Assembly (NCBI RefSeq): GCF_030758935.1
Contig: NZ_CP132333.1
Location: forward strand, 3,906,992 to 3,970,991
Length of the DNA: 64,000 nucleotides
Direction: 5' to 3'
Source of the DNA: Geothrix sp. PMB-07
GTDB taxonomy: Bacteria > Acidobacteriota > Holophagae > Holophagales > Holophagaceae
In this document: piece by piece, positions 18,590-26,011 of the stretch
Layout: every line of letters begins with the position of its first letter
Numbering within the stretch: position 1 is the stretch's first letter
Program-made: the position numbers and the translations under genes
The notes under the pieces: model-generated
The model's input: only the letters and a program-made list of their open reading frames with translations
The model's database searches: none
What the model was told of the DNA's origin: nothing

Positions 18590-19665
18590 GCCCCGAAGAA
18601 CTCCTCACCCTGCTGGTGGGCACCCCCAGTGTCTCCGGCGAGGAAGGTCCCATCGCCGACCTGGTGCAGGATCTCCTCATCAGCAGGGGTTTCGCGGTGC
18701 AGCGCCAGGGACACAACCTCTGGTTCTCCTTCGGCACCCCGGGCGGCGCTCGCCTCCTGCTCAATTCCCACCTGGACACCGTGCCGCCCTGTGCGGGGTG
18801 GGAGGGCGATCCCTTCACGCCCGTATGGAACGGATCGCGGCTCCAGGGCCTGGGCTCCAACGATGCCAAGGGCTGTGTTACCGCCATGCTGCTGGCGGCC
18901 TTCGAGCTGTCCAAGCAGAAGGTGGATGGCGAAGTGGTGGTGGCCCTCAGCGCGGAAGAGGAAACGGGCGGCAAGGGCATTGCCACCATCCTCGATCAGC
19001 TGGGCCCCTTCGATGGCGCAGTCGTGGGCGAGCCCACGGGCTTACGCATCTGCGCCGCCCAGCGTGGCATGCTCCTGCTGAAGTGCACAGCGCGCGGCAC
19101 CAGCGGCCACGTGGCCAATGCGCAGATGCTGGGGGCCGAGAACGCCATCCACAAAGCCGCCCGGGACATTTCCAAAATCGCCGTCATGGAATTCCCGCCC
19201 CATCCGTTGCTGGGCTCCCAGAAAGCCCAGGTCACCCAGATCCAGGGCGGCCTGCGGCGCAACCAGGTGCCCGATGCCTGCGAGTTCTTCATCGACCTGC
19301 GCACCAGCCCCGACCAGGATCACGACGACCTTGCGGCCTCCTTCCAGCGCCAGCTGGAAAGCGAAGTGGCCATCCACTCCAAGCGCTACCTGCCCAAGGG
19401 CACGGATCCCGACCACCCCATCGTCCGCGCCGCGCTCCAGGCCGCGGGCAAGGCCGGGCCCGTGGGATCCGGCACCACCTCCGACTGGGCCTTCCTGGGT
19501 GGCATCCCCGCCGTGAAGGTCGGCCCCGGCGACACCTTCCGCAGCCACAGCCCCAACGAATACCTCACCCTGCCCGAGCTCGAAGCTGGCGCCGCCTTCT
19601 ACACGAACCTCGCCACCACCTTCTTCAAGCTACAGACGGCCAAGCACGAAGCAGGTGCCCGATGA
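18586..19665 (+). CDS. argE: M20-family N-acyl-citrulline/ornithine deacylase (ArgE-like)
   Basis: Zinc-dependent deacylase, 359 residues. Metal ligands and motif regions are NSHLDTVPP (H62, D64), GLGSNDAKG (D93) and the catalytic ALSAEEETGG near 122-131. In a pathway using an N-acylornithine transcarbamylase, the substrate would be N-acylcitrulline, released as citrulline for argG. The surroundings GLGSNDA and SHLDTV resemble the deacylases found in Bacteroidetes arginine operons. It overlaps argB and argH by four bases at each end, so expression is tightly coupled. The acyl group (acetyl or succinyl) is unknown. Confidence 0.87.
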   Translation: MSPEELLTLLVGTPSVSGEEGPIADLVQDLLISRGFAVQRQGHNLWFSFGTPGGARLLLNSHLDTVPPCAGWEGDPFTPVWNGSRLQGLGSNDAKGCVTAMLLAAFELSKQKVDGEVVVALSAEEETGGKGIATILDQLGPFDGAVVGEPTGLRICAAQRGMLLLKCTARGTSGHVANAQMLGAENAIHKAARDISKIAVMEFPPHPLLGSQKAQVTQIQGGLRRNQVPDACEFFIDLRTSPDQDHDDLAASFQRQLESEVAIHSKRYLPKGTDPDHPIVRAALQAAGKAGPVGSGTTSDWAFLGGIPAVKVGPGDTFRSHSPNEYLTLPELEAGAAFYTNLATTFFKLQTAKHEAGAR

Positions 19666-21020
19666 AGCCAGACGGAACAACACTCTGGGCCAAGGACCTG
19701 CCGCTGGATGTGGCCATCCACCGCTTCACCGTGGGCGATGATCCGGATACCGATCTGACCCTGCTCCCCTGGGATGCCCTGGGCAGTGCCGCCCACGCGA
19801 AGATGCTGGCCGCCACGGGGCTGCTGGATTCCGCCGACGCCGCGGCCCTGGTGCGGGGCCTCAAGCGCATCGCCAACCTCGCCAAGCAGAATGCCTTTCC
19901 CATCCCGCCCCACCTGGAAGATGGCCACACTGCCATCGAAGCGGATCTCACCCGCAGCTTGGGGCCCGTGGGGCAGCGCATCCACTTGGCCCGCTCGCGC
20001 AACGACCAGGTGATCCTCGCCTTTCGGCTCTACCTGCGCGATGCCCTGCTGCGACTGGGCCTGAGGGTGTCCGATCTGGCGGCGGCCTTCCTTGCCTTCG
20101 CCCGCGATCATCAACACGTGGCCCTGCCCGGCTACACCCACCTGCGGCGTGCCATGCCCAGCACCTTCGGCATGTGGGCTGCGGCCTTCGCCGAGGGCCT
20201 GCTGGAGGAACTGGAAGCTCTGCAGTCGGTCTACCAGCGGCTCGACCGCTGCCCGCTGGGATCAGCCGCGGGCTTCGGCGTGCCCCTGCCCATCGACCGG
20301 GCACTCACGGCCAAGCTGCTGGGCTTCTCCAAGGTGCAGTGCAGTCCCATCGATGTGCAGAACAGCCGGGGCCGTCATGAGACGGCGCTGCTGCAGTGGG
20401 CCGCCTCCACCGGCGGTGTGCTGGAAAAATTCCTGTGGGACGTGTCCTTCTACAGCACCGAAGAATTCGGTTTCCTCAAGCTGCCGGATGCCTTCACCAC
20501 GGGCTCGAGCATCATGCCCCAGAAGAAGAACCCCGATGTGGTCGAACTGGCCCGGGGCCGCTGTCGCGAGCTGCGGGGCACTGCAGGCCTGGTGGATCAG
20601 ATCGGATCGGGCCTGCCCTCCAGCTACCACCGCGACCTCCAGCTGCTGAAGCGCCCCGTGATCATGGGTCTGCGCCAGGCAGACGAGCTGTTCGGCGTGC
20701 TGGTGCGGCTCATCCCCGCTCTGAAAGTGAACGCCGAGGCCACTTCCGCCGCCAGCACCGACGAGCTTTACGCTGCCCATCAGGCCTATGTGTACGTGCA
20801 AGGCGGCCTCCCCTTCCGCGAGGCCTACCGCAAGGTGGCGCAGCAGATCCAGGAGGGCACCTTCGCTCCCGATCGCGCAGCCCTCACCGCCACCCACTTG
20901 GGCGGCGCTGGGAATCTGGGCCTGGACGACCTCGCCACGGAGCTCATGCAGGCCCGCGCCTGGATCGAGGCCAAGCGGGACATCCATGCGGAAGCCGAGG
21001 TGGCGCTGTGGGCGAACTGA
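19662..21020 (+). CDS. argH: Argininosuccinate lyase (ArgH)
   Basis: Splits argininosuccinate to arginine and fumarate. It is 452 residues from ATG 19662, which overlaps the deacylase stop (ATGA). Superfamily signature GSSIMPQKKNPD (catalytic Ser loop) lies near residue 285, the substrate-binding SRNDQV near 110 and GYTHLRRAMPSTFG near 155, where the more common wording is TH.QRAQP. Normal length. The frame is open far upstream in another gene, but only this start makes sense in the operon. It is followed by a repeat element before argG. Confidence 0.93.
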   Translation: MKPDGTTLWAKDLPLDVAIHRFTVGDDPDTDLTLLPWDALGSAAHAKMLAATGLLDSADAAALVRGLKRIANLAKQNAFPIPPHLEDGHTAIEADLTRSLGPVGQRIHLARSRNDQVILAFRLYLRDALLRLGLRVSDLAAAFLAFARDHQHVALPGYTHLRRAMPSTFGMWAAAFAEGLLEELEALQSVYQRLDRCPLGSAAGFGVPLPIDRALTAKLLGFSKVQCSPIDVQNSRGRHETALLQWAASTGGVLEKFLWDVSFYSTEEFGFLKLPDAFTTGSSIMPQKKNPDVVELARGRCRELRGTAGLVDQIGSGLPSSYHRDLQLLKRPVIMGLRQADELFGVLVRLIPALKVNAEATSAASTDELYAAHQAYVYVQGGLPFREAYRKVAQQIQEGTFAPDRAALTATHLGGAGNLGLDDLATELMQARAWIEAKRDIHAEAEVALWAN

Positions 21021-21030
21021 CAACTGATCA

Positions 21031-21106
21031 CCACCAAGACACCAAGGCGCCAAGAAAAACGAGGGCACTTTCATTTGCAGTTCTTGGTGTCTTGGTGCCT
21101 TGGTGG
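21031..21106. repeat. Imperfect 26-bp inverted repeat of CACCAAG heptamers between argH and argG
   Basis: Left arm 21031-21056 begins ccaccaagacaccaaggc; right arm 21081-21106 begins ttcttggtgtcttggtgc. About 23 of 26 positions pair around a 24-nt loop. Each arm is itself three near-copies of CACCAAG. It resembles dispersed REP/MITE-like repeats seen in several phyla, and transcribed it would fold into a long hairpin. Confidence 0.8.
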
Positions 21107-21132
21107 TTCAGCTTTCTCTTGAAGGAACCCGT

Positions 21133-22320
21133 ATGAACAAGCTCGCCGTCCTCGCCTTCTCCGGCGGTCTCGACACTTCCTTCTGTGTGCTCTACCTCAA
21201 GGAGCAGGGCTACGACGTGGCCACGGTCACCGTGAACACCGGCGGCTTCTCGCCCGAGGAACTGGCCCGCATCGAGGCCGCCTCCCCCAAGCTGGGCGCC
21301 ATCAGCCACACCACGGTAGATGCCCGCGCCGGACTCTTCGACGGCTACCTCCGCTACCTGGTTTACGGCAATGTGCTGCGCGGCCAGATGTATCCCCTGT
21401 CGGTGTCGGCCGAGCGTGTCTGCCAGGCCCGCGCCGTGGCCGAGCTGGCCAAGGAGATGAAGGCCGCTGCCATCGCCCACGGCTCCACGGGCGCAGGCAA
21501 CGACCAGGTACGCTTCGACGTGGCCTTCCGCGCCCTGGCCCCAGAGCTGGAGATCCTCACCCCCATCCGTGACCTGGGCCTGTCCCGGGCCGAGGAGATG
21601 GCCTACTGCGCCGAGCGGGGCTTCCCCTTCCCCGAGAAGACCAAGGACTACTCCATCAATGAGGGCATGTGGGGCACCAGCGTGGGCGGTCGCGAGACCC
21701 TCGATGCCTGGAGCACCCTGCCCGAGGCGGCCTTCCCCGGCGGAGTGATCGGCTCCCTGGCGCCCAAGACGCTCACCATCAGCTTCGATCAGGGTGTGCC
21801 CGTGGCCCTGGACGGCAACGCCATGGATCCGGTCACGCTCATCGCCCAACTCAACGCCGTGGGCAAGGTCTACGGCATCGGCCGCGGCGTTCACCTGGGC
21901 GACACCATCCTGGGCATCAAGGGCCGCGTGGGCTTCGAGGCCCCCGCCGCGCACCTGCTCACCGGCGCGCACCGCGAACTGGAGAAGCTCGTACTCAGCG
22001 GCAAGCAGCTCTTCTGGAAGGAGTCCTTGGGCAACCTCTACGGCTCACTGCTGCACGAGGGCCACTTCTTCGATCCCCTGGCCCGCGACCTGGAAGCCTT
22101 CCTGCAATCCAGCCAGGATCGCGTCTGCGGCGAAGTGCGGCTCACCCTGCATCCGCGCACCTTCGTGGTGGAGGGCGTGCAGTCCCCCTATTCGCTGATG
22201 GACCCGCGCATCGCCACCTACGGCGAAGCCAACAAGCTGTGGACCGGCGCCGAAGCCGCAGGCTTCGCCAAGGTCTTCGGCGTCCAGCAGACCCTCACCC
22301 TCAAAGCCAAGCCCAACTGA
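21133..22320 (+). CDS. argG: Argininosuccinate synthase (ArgG), Bacteroidetes-like type
   Basis: Joins citrulline and aspartate with ATP to argininosuccinate. It is 395 residues from ATG 21133 with GAAGGA six bases upstream. The PP-loop is AFSGGLDTSFC (residues 8-18), followed by AHGSTGAGNDQVRFD (citrulline/aspartate site, about 117-131) and DYSINEGMWGTS (about 175-186). Wording such as NTGGFSPEELARIE and GNVLRGQMYPLSVSAER resembles the argG of Bacteroidetes more than that of proteobacteria, in line with the acyl-citrulline pathway around it. Separated from argH by the inverted repeat and from the next gene by 15 nt. Confidence 0.93.
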   Translation: MNKLAVLAFSGGLDTSFCVLYLKEQGYDVATVTVNTGGFSPEELARIEAASPKLGAISHTTVDARAGLFDGYLRYLVYGNVLRGQMYPLSVSAERVCQARAVAELAKEMKAAAIAHGSTGAGNDQVRFDVAFRALAPELEILTPIRDLGLSRAEEMAYCAERGFPFPEKTKDYSINEGMWGTSVGGRETLDAWSTLPEAAFPGGVIGSLAPKTLTISFDQGVPVALDGNAMDPVTLIAQLNAVGKVYGIGRGVHLGDTILGIKGRVGFEAPAAHLLTGAHRELEKLVLSGKQLFWKESLGNLYGSLLHEGHFFDPLARDLEAFLQSSQDRVCGEVRLTLHPRTFVVEGVQSPYSLMDPRIATYGEANKLWTGAEAAGFAKVFGVQQTLTLKAKPN

Positions 22321-22335
22321 TCACCCGAGGCACCC

Positions 22336-23388
22336 ATGAGAATCCACGTCGACAAGCTCGCCTCCGTCACCCGCAACCTGCGGCTGGGCCGCACCCTCAC
22401 GCTGGGCAGCGAGATCCTGCTCGAAGAAGGCTCCGTCATCGCCTGCCGCGTGCGGGGCGAAAAGAGTACCTACAACCAGCTGGAAGATCCCTACGGCCGC
22501 ATGAGCACGCTGCACGACGGCGACATCCTCGTGGGCGCCCTGGGCCACCGGAACGCGCTGCAGGGCTATGAGGGCGCCATGCCCACATCCTTGAAGCCCG
22601 GCGACACCGTGAACCTGCTCAACATGGGCGGCGTCATCGGCCAGTGCCTGTCGCACAACCCCGACGTGGGCAAGCCCTTCGAGCTGGAGGTGCTGGGCCA
22701 GGTGCTGGTGTTTCCCGAATTCCAGTCCCGCGCGGGCCAGTCGGCCCACATCCGCATGGGCGCCCTCAAGGGCACAAGCCTTTCCGCCCACTGCCCGGTG
22801 GTGTACGTGGCAGGCACCTGCATGAACGCGGGTAAGACTGCTGCCGCCTGCGCCACCATCCGCCAGCTGAGCCGTGCGGGCTATCGAGTGGGCGCCTGCA
22901 AGCTCACGGGTGTCTCCCTCATGCGCGATGCCCTGGCCATGCGGGACTACGGTGCCGAAGTTGCGCTTGATTTCACGGATGCCGGCATCACCTGCACCGA
23001 TGCGGGCAGCGCTGCGGGCGTGTCGCACATCATCTTTTCGGAGCTGGCCTCCCATGGCGTGGATGTCATCGTGGCCGAAACCGGCGACGGCATCATGGGT
23101 GAGTACGGCGTGCAGGCCATTCTGCAGGATGCCGAGCTCATGGCCCTCAGCGGCGCGTTCATCGTATGCGCCAACGACCCTGTGGGCGCCGCCGGAGCCG
23201 TCCACAACCTGAGCTCGACCTACGGCATCAAGACCGACCTGGTGGCGGGCCCCGCCACAGACAACCGCGTGGGTGAGCGCTTCGTGGCCACCCTGGGCCT
23301 GCCCGCCCGCAACGCCCGCGCCGACGCCGAAGCCCTCGGCAAGTTCGTGCTCAACCTCCTCGAGCCCAGGCTCGCGTCCAAGGTCTAA
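22336..23388 (+). CDS. P-loop protein of unknown function in the arginine operon (DUF1611/DgcN- or dethiobiotin-synthetase-like)
   Basis: A 350-residue protein with two parts. Residues 1-150 are a beta-rich domain without an evident motif. From 155 on there is a SIMIBI-type P-loop fold: Walker A GTCMNAGKT (160-168), CKLTGVSLMRD, an acidic segment (VDVIVAETGDGIMGEYG) and a possible base-recognition region (FIVCANDPVGAAGA). The order resembles DUF1611 proteins, of which DgcN is reported as a D-glutamate N-acetyltransferase, and dethiobiotin synthetase; I judge this by eye. It lies between argG and argC in an operon with every arginine step except N-acylglutamate synthesis. A role in that first step is an attractive but unproven inference. 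Confidence 0.72.
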   Translation: MRIHVDKLASVTRNLRLGRTLTLGSEILLEEGSVIACRVRGEKSTYNQLEDPYGRMSTLHDGDILVGALGHRNALQGYEGAMPTSLKPGDTVNLLNMGGVIGQCLSHNPDVGKPFELEVLGQVLVFPEFQSRAGQSAHIRMGALKGTSLSAHCPVVYVAGTCMNAGKTAAACATIRQLSRAGYRVGACKLTGVSLMRDALAMRDYGAEVALDFTDAGITCTDAGSAAGVSHIIFSELASHGVDVIVAETGDGIMGEYGVQAILQDAELMALSGAFIVCANDPVGAAGAVHNLSSTYGIKTDLVAGPATDNRVGERFVATLGLPARNARADAEALGKFVLNLLEPRLASKV

Positions 23389-23398
23389 GGATTTTGGT

Positions 23399-23510
23399 CC
23401 ACAGATTCCACGGGTGTCACAGATTCAAAAGCTTCCGTTTTTCATCTGTGTGAATCTGTGAAATCTGTGGATGACCTTCTATTTGTGAGCCCAAATGAAA
23501 TCTGTGGATG
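23399..23510. repeat. CACAGATT-type inverted repeat reaching into the argC start
   Basis: Left arm 23399-23431 (ccacagattccacgggtgtc...) and right arm 23443-23470 (ending gaaatctgtgg) form an imperfect inverted repeat. The 15-mer tgaaatctgtggatg at 23459-23473 is repeated exactly at 23496-23510, where it makes the first codons of argC (ATG AAA TCT GTG GAT). The motif resembles dispersed repeats of the form cacagattncacagatt found in many bacteria. Confidence 0.75.
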
Positions 23511-24493
23511 TCTTGATCCTGGGCGCTTCCGGCTACGGCGGCGGTGAACTGCTGCGGTGGCTCTCCAACCATCCGGCGATAAATTCCATTCGTGGCACGG
23601 CCCGCAGCCACGCGGGAAAGCCCTTTCATGCCCAGCACCCGAACTTGCGCGGGCTGATCGAAGGCACCTTCGAGGCAGCACCGGACTGGGTAGCCCTCAG
23701 TCAGAGTGAAGCCCCCGTGGTGTTTTCCGCACTGCCCCATGGCGAACTGGGCAAGCTGCGGCCCGAGTTCGAGGCCGCTTGGCAAGCGCATGGCTTGATC
23801 GACCGCCTCACCATCATCGATCTCTCTGCGGACTTCCGCCTGGATCCCACCTGGGTGTATGGCCTGGTGGACTGGAAGCCCGAGCGCATGAAGGGCGCCC
23901 GGCGCATCGCCAATCCGGGCTGCTTCGCCACGGCGCTGCAACTGGCGCTGCTGCCCCTGGCGGAATGGAAGCCCGCCTTCGTGGCCGTCACCGCGGCCAC
24001 GGGATCTTCGGGCTCAGGTGCGGCGCCCTTGGACACCGCCCACCATCCCACCCGAGCCAATGATTTCCGAGCCTACAAGATGCTCAGCCACCAACACGAG
24101 GCCGAGGTGCTGCGCACCCTCGCCACGGCGGGCTGGGAGGCGCCGCTCAGTTTCGTGCCGCAGAGCGCGCCCATGGTGCGGGGCATCTTTGCCACACTCC
24201 AATTCCCGCTTCCTGCGGGAATTGGAGAAGAGGCTCTTCGAGCTCATTTTGAGGCCTTCTACCGCGACCGCTTCTTCGTGCGGATGGTCGAGGGGTCGCC
24301 CCGGGTGGCAGCCACCACGGGCAGCGCCTTCGCCGATCTCAGCGTGGTGGCCCGCCAGGGTCATGGGGCCGTGCTGGTGGCCCTGGACAACCTGGGCAAG
24401 GGCATGGCGGCCCAGGCGGTTCAGAACCTGAACCTGGCCCTGGGCCTGCCCGAATGGACCGGCCTGAAGAACGCGGGCGGCTACCCCGCGTAA
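23495..24493 (+). CDS. argC: N-acyl-gamma-glutamyl-phosphate reductase (ArgC)
   Basis: NADPH-dependent reductase making N-acylglutamate semialdehyde, third step of the pathway. It is 332 residues: Rossmann motif LGASGYGGGELLRWL (9-23), the active-site cysteine in NPGCFATALQLAL (about 145) and the later HQHEAEV histidine loop. The start ATG 23495 lies inside a copy of the upstream repeat and has only a weak GAG six to seven bases ahead, so the repeat may have reshaped the original start. Last gene of the arg cluster. A perfect 12-bp inverted repeat lies in its codons 235-244. Confidence 0.93.
   Translation: MKSVDVLILGASGYGGGELLRWLSNHPAINSIRGTARSHAGKPFHAQHPNLRGLIEGTFEAAPDWVALSQSEAPVVFSALPHGELGKLRPEFEAAWQAHGLIDRLTIIDLSADFRLDPTWVYGLVDWKPERMKGARRIANPGCFATALQLALLPLAEWKPAFVAVTAATGSSGSGAAPLDTAHHPTRANDFRAYKMLSHQHEAEVLRTLATAGWEAPLSFVPQSAPMVRGIFATLQFPLPAGIGEEALRAHFEAFYRDRFFVRMVEGSPRVAATTGSAFADLSVVARQGHGAVLVALDNLGKGMAAQAVQNLNLALGLPEWTGLKNAGGYPA
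24198..24226. repeat. Perfect 12-bp inverted repeat within argC
   Basis: TCCAATTCCCGC (24198-24209), loop TTCCT, GCGGGAATTGGA (24215-24226). It is translated in frame as part of TLQFPLPAGIGEE in ArgC. A hairpin this regular inside a coding region is unusual; it may be a small palindromic insertion tolerated at a variable surface site. Confidence 0.7.
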
Positions 24494-24521
24494 CTTCATG
24501 AGTGACCCGTTCGTCTGTTAA

Positions 24522-24549
24522 TAGACAACCCTCCGGGCTGTGGGATGAT
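24522..24549 (+). promoter_or_regulatory. Candidate promoter of the M20 peptidase gene
   Basis: TAGACA at 24522-24527 and GATGAT at 24544-24549 with 16 nt between. The near-palindrome GTCTGTTAATAGAC (24513-24526) overlaps the -35 box and could be an operator. Distance to ATG 24573 suits a short leader. Confidence 0.35.
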
Positions 24550-24572
24550 GATTACCCCTTCCCGGAGAATCT

Positions 24573-25949
24573 ATGAATCCTTCCCTTCTCACCCGCGAGG
24601 CCCTGGGCCAGTTCGCCGCTGAGAGCCGCGCGGCTTTTGAGGCCGAGCTGAAAACCCTGGTGGAGATTCCCTCCATCAGTGCGGACCCGGCCCGGCAGGG
24701 CGATGTGCGGCGCTGCGCCGAGGCGGCGCGGGCCCTGTTTGAGCGGCATGGTGGCAAGGCCGAAATCCTGGAGACCAGCGGCAATCCCCTCATCCACGGC
24801 TGGTTCGGCGAAGACCCCAGCGTCTCCACCATCACCGTGTACAACCACATGGACGTGCAGCCCGCCAACGAGCCCGAGTGGACGGCAGAGCCTTTCACCT
24901 TCGTGGTGGATGGCGACACCTACCGCGGCCGCGGCAGCACGGACGACAAGGGCCCAGCCGTGACGGCCTTCTTCGGCGCCCTGGCCGCGCGCCGGGCGGG
25001 CGTGCCCCTCAACATCCACTTCCTGTGGGAACTGGAGGAGGAGATCGGCAGCCCCAGCTTCGAGGGCGGCCTCACCCGCCACCGCGAGCGCTTCAACACC
25101 GATGCCATCGTGGTGAGCGACACCGTGTGGATCACCCGCGGCAAGCCCAGCACGCCCGCGGGCCTGCGCGGCCTCAAGGGCTTCCGCCTCACGCTGGAGA
25201 CCGCCGACCACGACCTGCACAGCGGCGTGGTGGGAGGCGCGGCGCGCAACCCTCTCGCCGAGCTCATCAAGGTCGTGGCCACCATGATGGATGGCGAAAC
25301 CGGCAAGGTAAAGATTCCCGGCTTCTACGATGACGTGGTGAAGCCCTCCAAGAAGGAACTGGAAGAGTGGGCCAACGCGGGCTTCAGCGTGGAGACCTTC
25401 AAGAAGGACCACATGATCACCGGCATGCGCACCGAGGATCCGCTCAAGGTCATGAAGCGCGTGTGGGGTCGCCCCACCATGGAAGTGCATGGCGTCGTCG
25501 GCGGCTACACGGGCCCCGGCATCAAGAGCGCTGTGCCGCCCCGCGCCGAAGTGAAGATGAGCTGCCGCCTGGTGCCCGACATGGATGAACACAAGACCAT
25601 TCAACTCATCCGCAGCTTCGTGAATGAGAACTTCCCCGATGTTCAGTTCCACGAGGAGCACGGCCTCGCGCCCTTCAAGGGCCACGTCACCGGCCCCTAC
25701 GCCGAGGCCATCAAGGACGCCTACAAGTTCGCCTTCAACGCGCCCTGCTCTTTCACCCGCGAGGGCGGCAGCATTGGCGCCGTGAAGACCATGGAGGATG
25801 TCCTCGGCTGCGAAGTGTTCTTCCTGGGCCTCAGCCTGCCCAGCCACGGTTACCACGCCCCCAACGAGAACTACGACTGGGAGCAGGCCTCCGGCGGCAT
25901 CGCCGCCTTCGCCCACTACTTCCAGACCGTGAGTGGCTTCAAGAGCTGA
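24573..25949 (+). CDS. M20-family metallopeptidase (dipeptidase/CNDP-like)
   Basis: Cytoplasmic zinc peptidase, 458 residues; start ATG 24573 with GGAG six bases upstream. Metal and catalytic motifs are YNHMDVQ (H92, D94), GRGSTDDKG (D124) and LWELEEEIGS (about 151-160). A dimerisation domain occupies roughly 195-350 (DHDLHSGVVGG, then GPGIKSAVPPRAEVKMSCRL). The layout fits the dipeptidase/carboxypeptidase branch rather than ArgE, so it probably cleaves small peptides. It follows argC but appears to have its own promoter and ends in a strong hairpin. Substrate unknown. Confidence 0.88.
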   Translation: MNPSLLTREALGQFAAESRAAFEAELKTLVEIPSISADPARQGDVRRCAEAARALFERHGGKAEILETSGNPLIHGWFGEDPSVSTITVYNHMDVQPANEPEWTAEPFTFVVDGDTYRGRGSTDDKGPAVTAFFGALAARRAGVPLNIHFLWELEEEIGSPSFEGGLTRHRERFNTDAIVVSDTVWITRGKPSTPAGLRGLKGFRLTLETADHDLHSGVVGGAARNPLAELIKVVATMMDGETGKVKIPGFYDDVVKPSKKELEEWANAGFSVETFKKDHMITGMRTEDPLKVMKRVWGRPTMEVHGVVGGYTGPGIKSAVPPRAEVKMSCRLVPDMDEHKTIQLIRSFVNENFPDVQFHEEHGLAPFKGHVTGPYAEAIKDAYKFAFNAPCSFTREGGSIGAVKTMEDVLGCEVFFLGLSLPSHGYHAPNENYDWEQASGGIAAFAHYFQTVSGFKS

Positions 25950-25958
25950 AGCGGATCC

Positions 25959-25999
25959 TTGCGCAGAAACGCCGGCCTCTGGCCGGCGTTTCTGCGCAA
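25959..25999. terminator. Strong 19-bp hairpin between convergent genes
   Basis: Perfect inverted repeat: TTGCGCAGAAACGCCGGCC (25959-25977), loop TCT, mirrored 25981-25999. It stands between the convergent M20 and S74 genes and can stop both directions. There is no clear U-tract directly after the stem on either strand, so the mechanism may not be purely intrinsic. Confidence 0.7.
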
Positions 26000-26011
26000 A
26001 AAGGATAGGGG

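Noticed and set aside
24552-25916. Minus-strand 454-codon open frame
   Set aside because: Antisense to the M20 peptidase gene, whose metal motifs are intact.
24573-25949. Assignment of the M20 gene next to argC as the pathway's ArgE
   Set aside because: A better ArgE-like gene overlaps argB and argH at 18586-19665, and this one has a dipeptidase-like layout and its own promoter.
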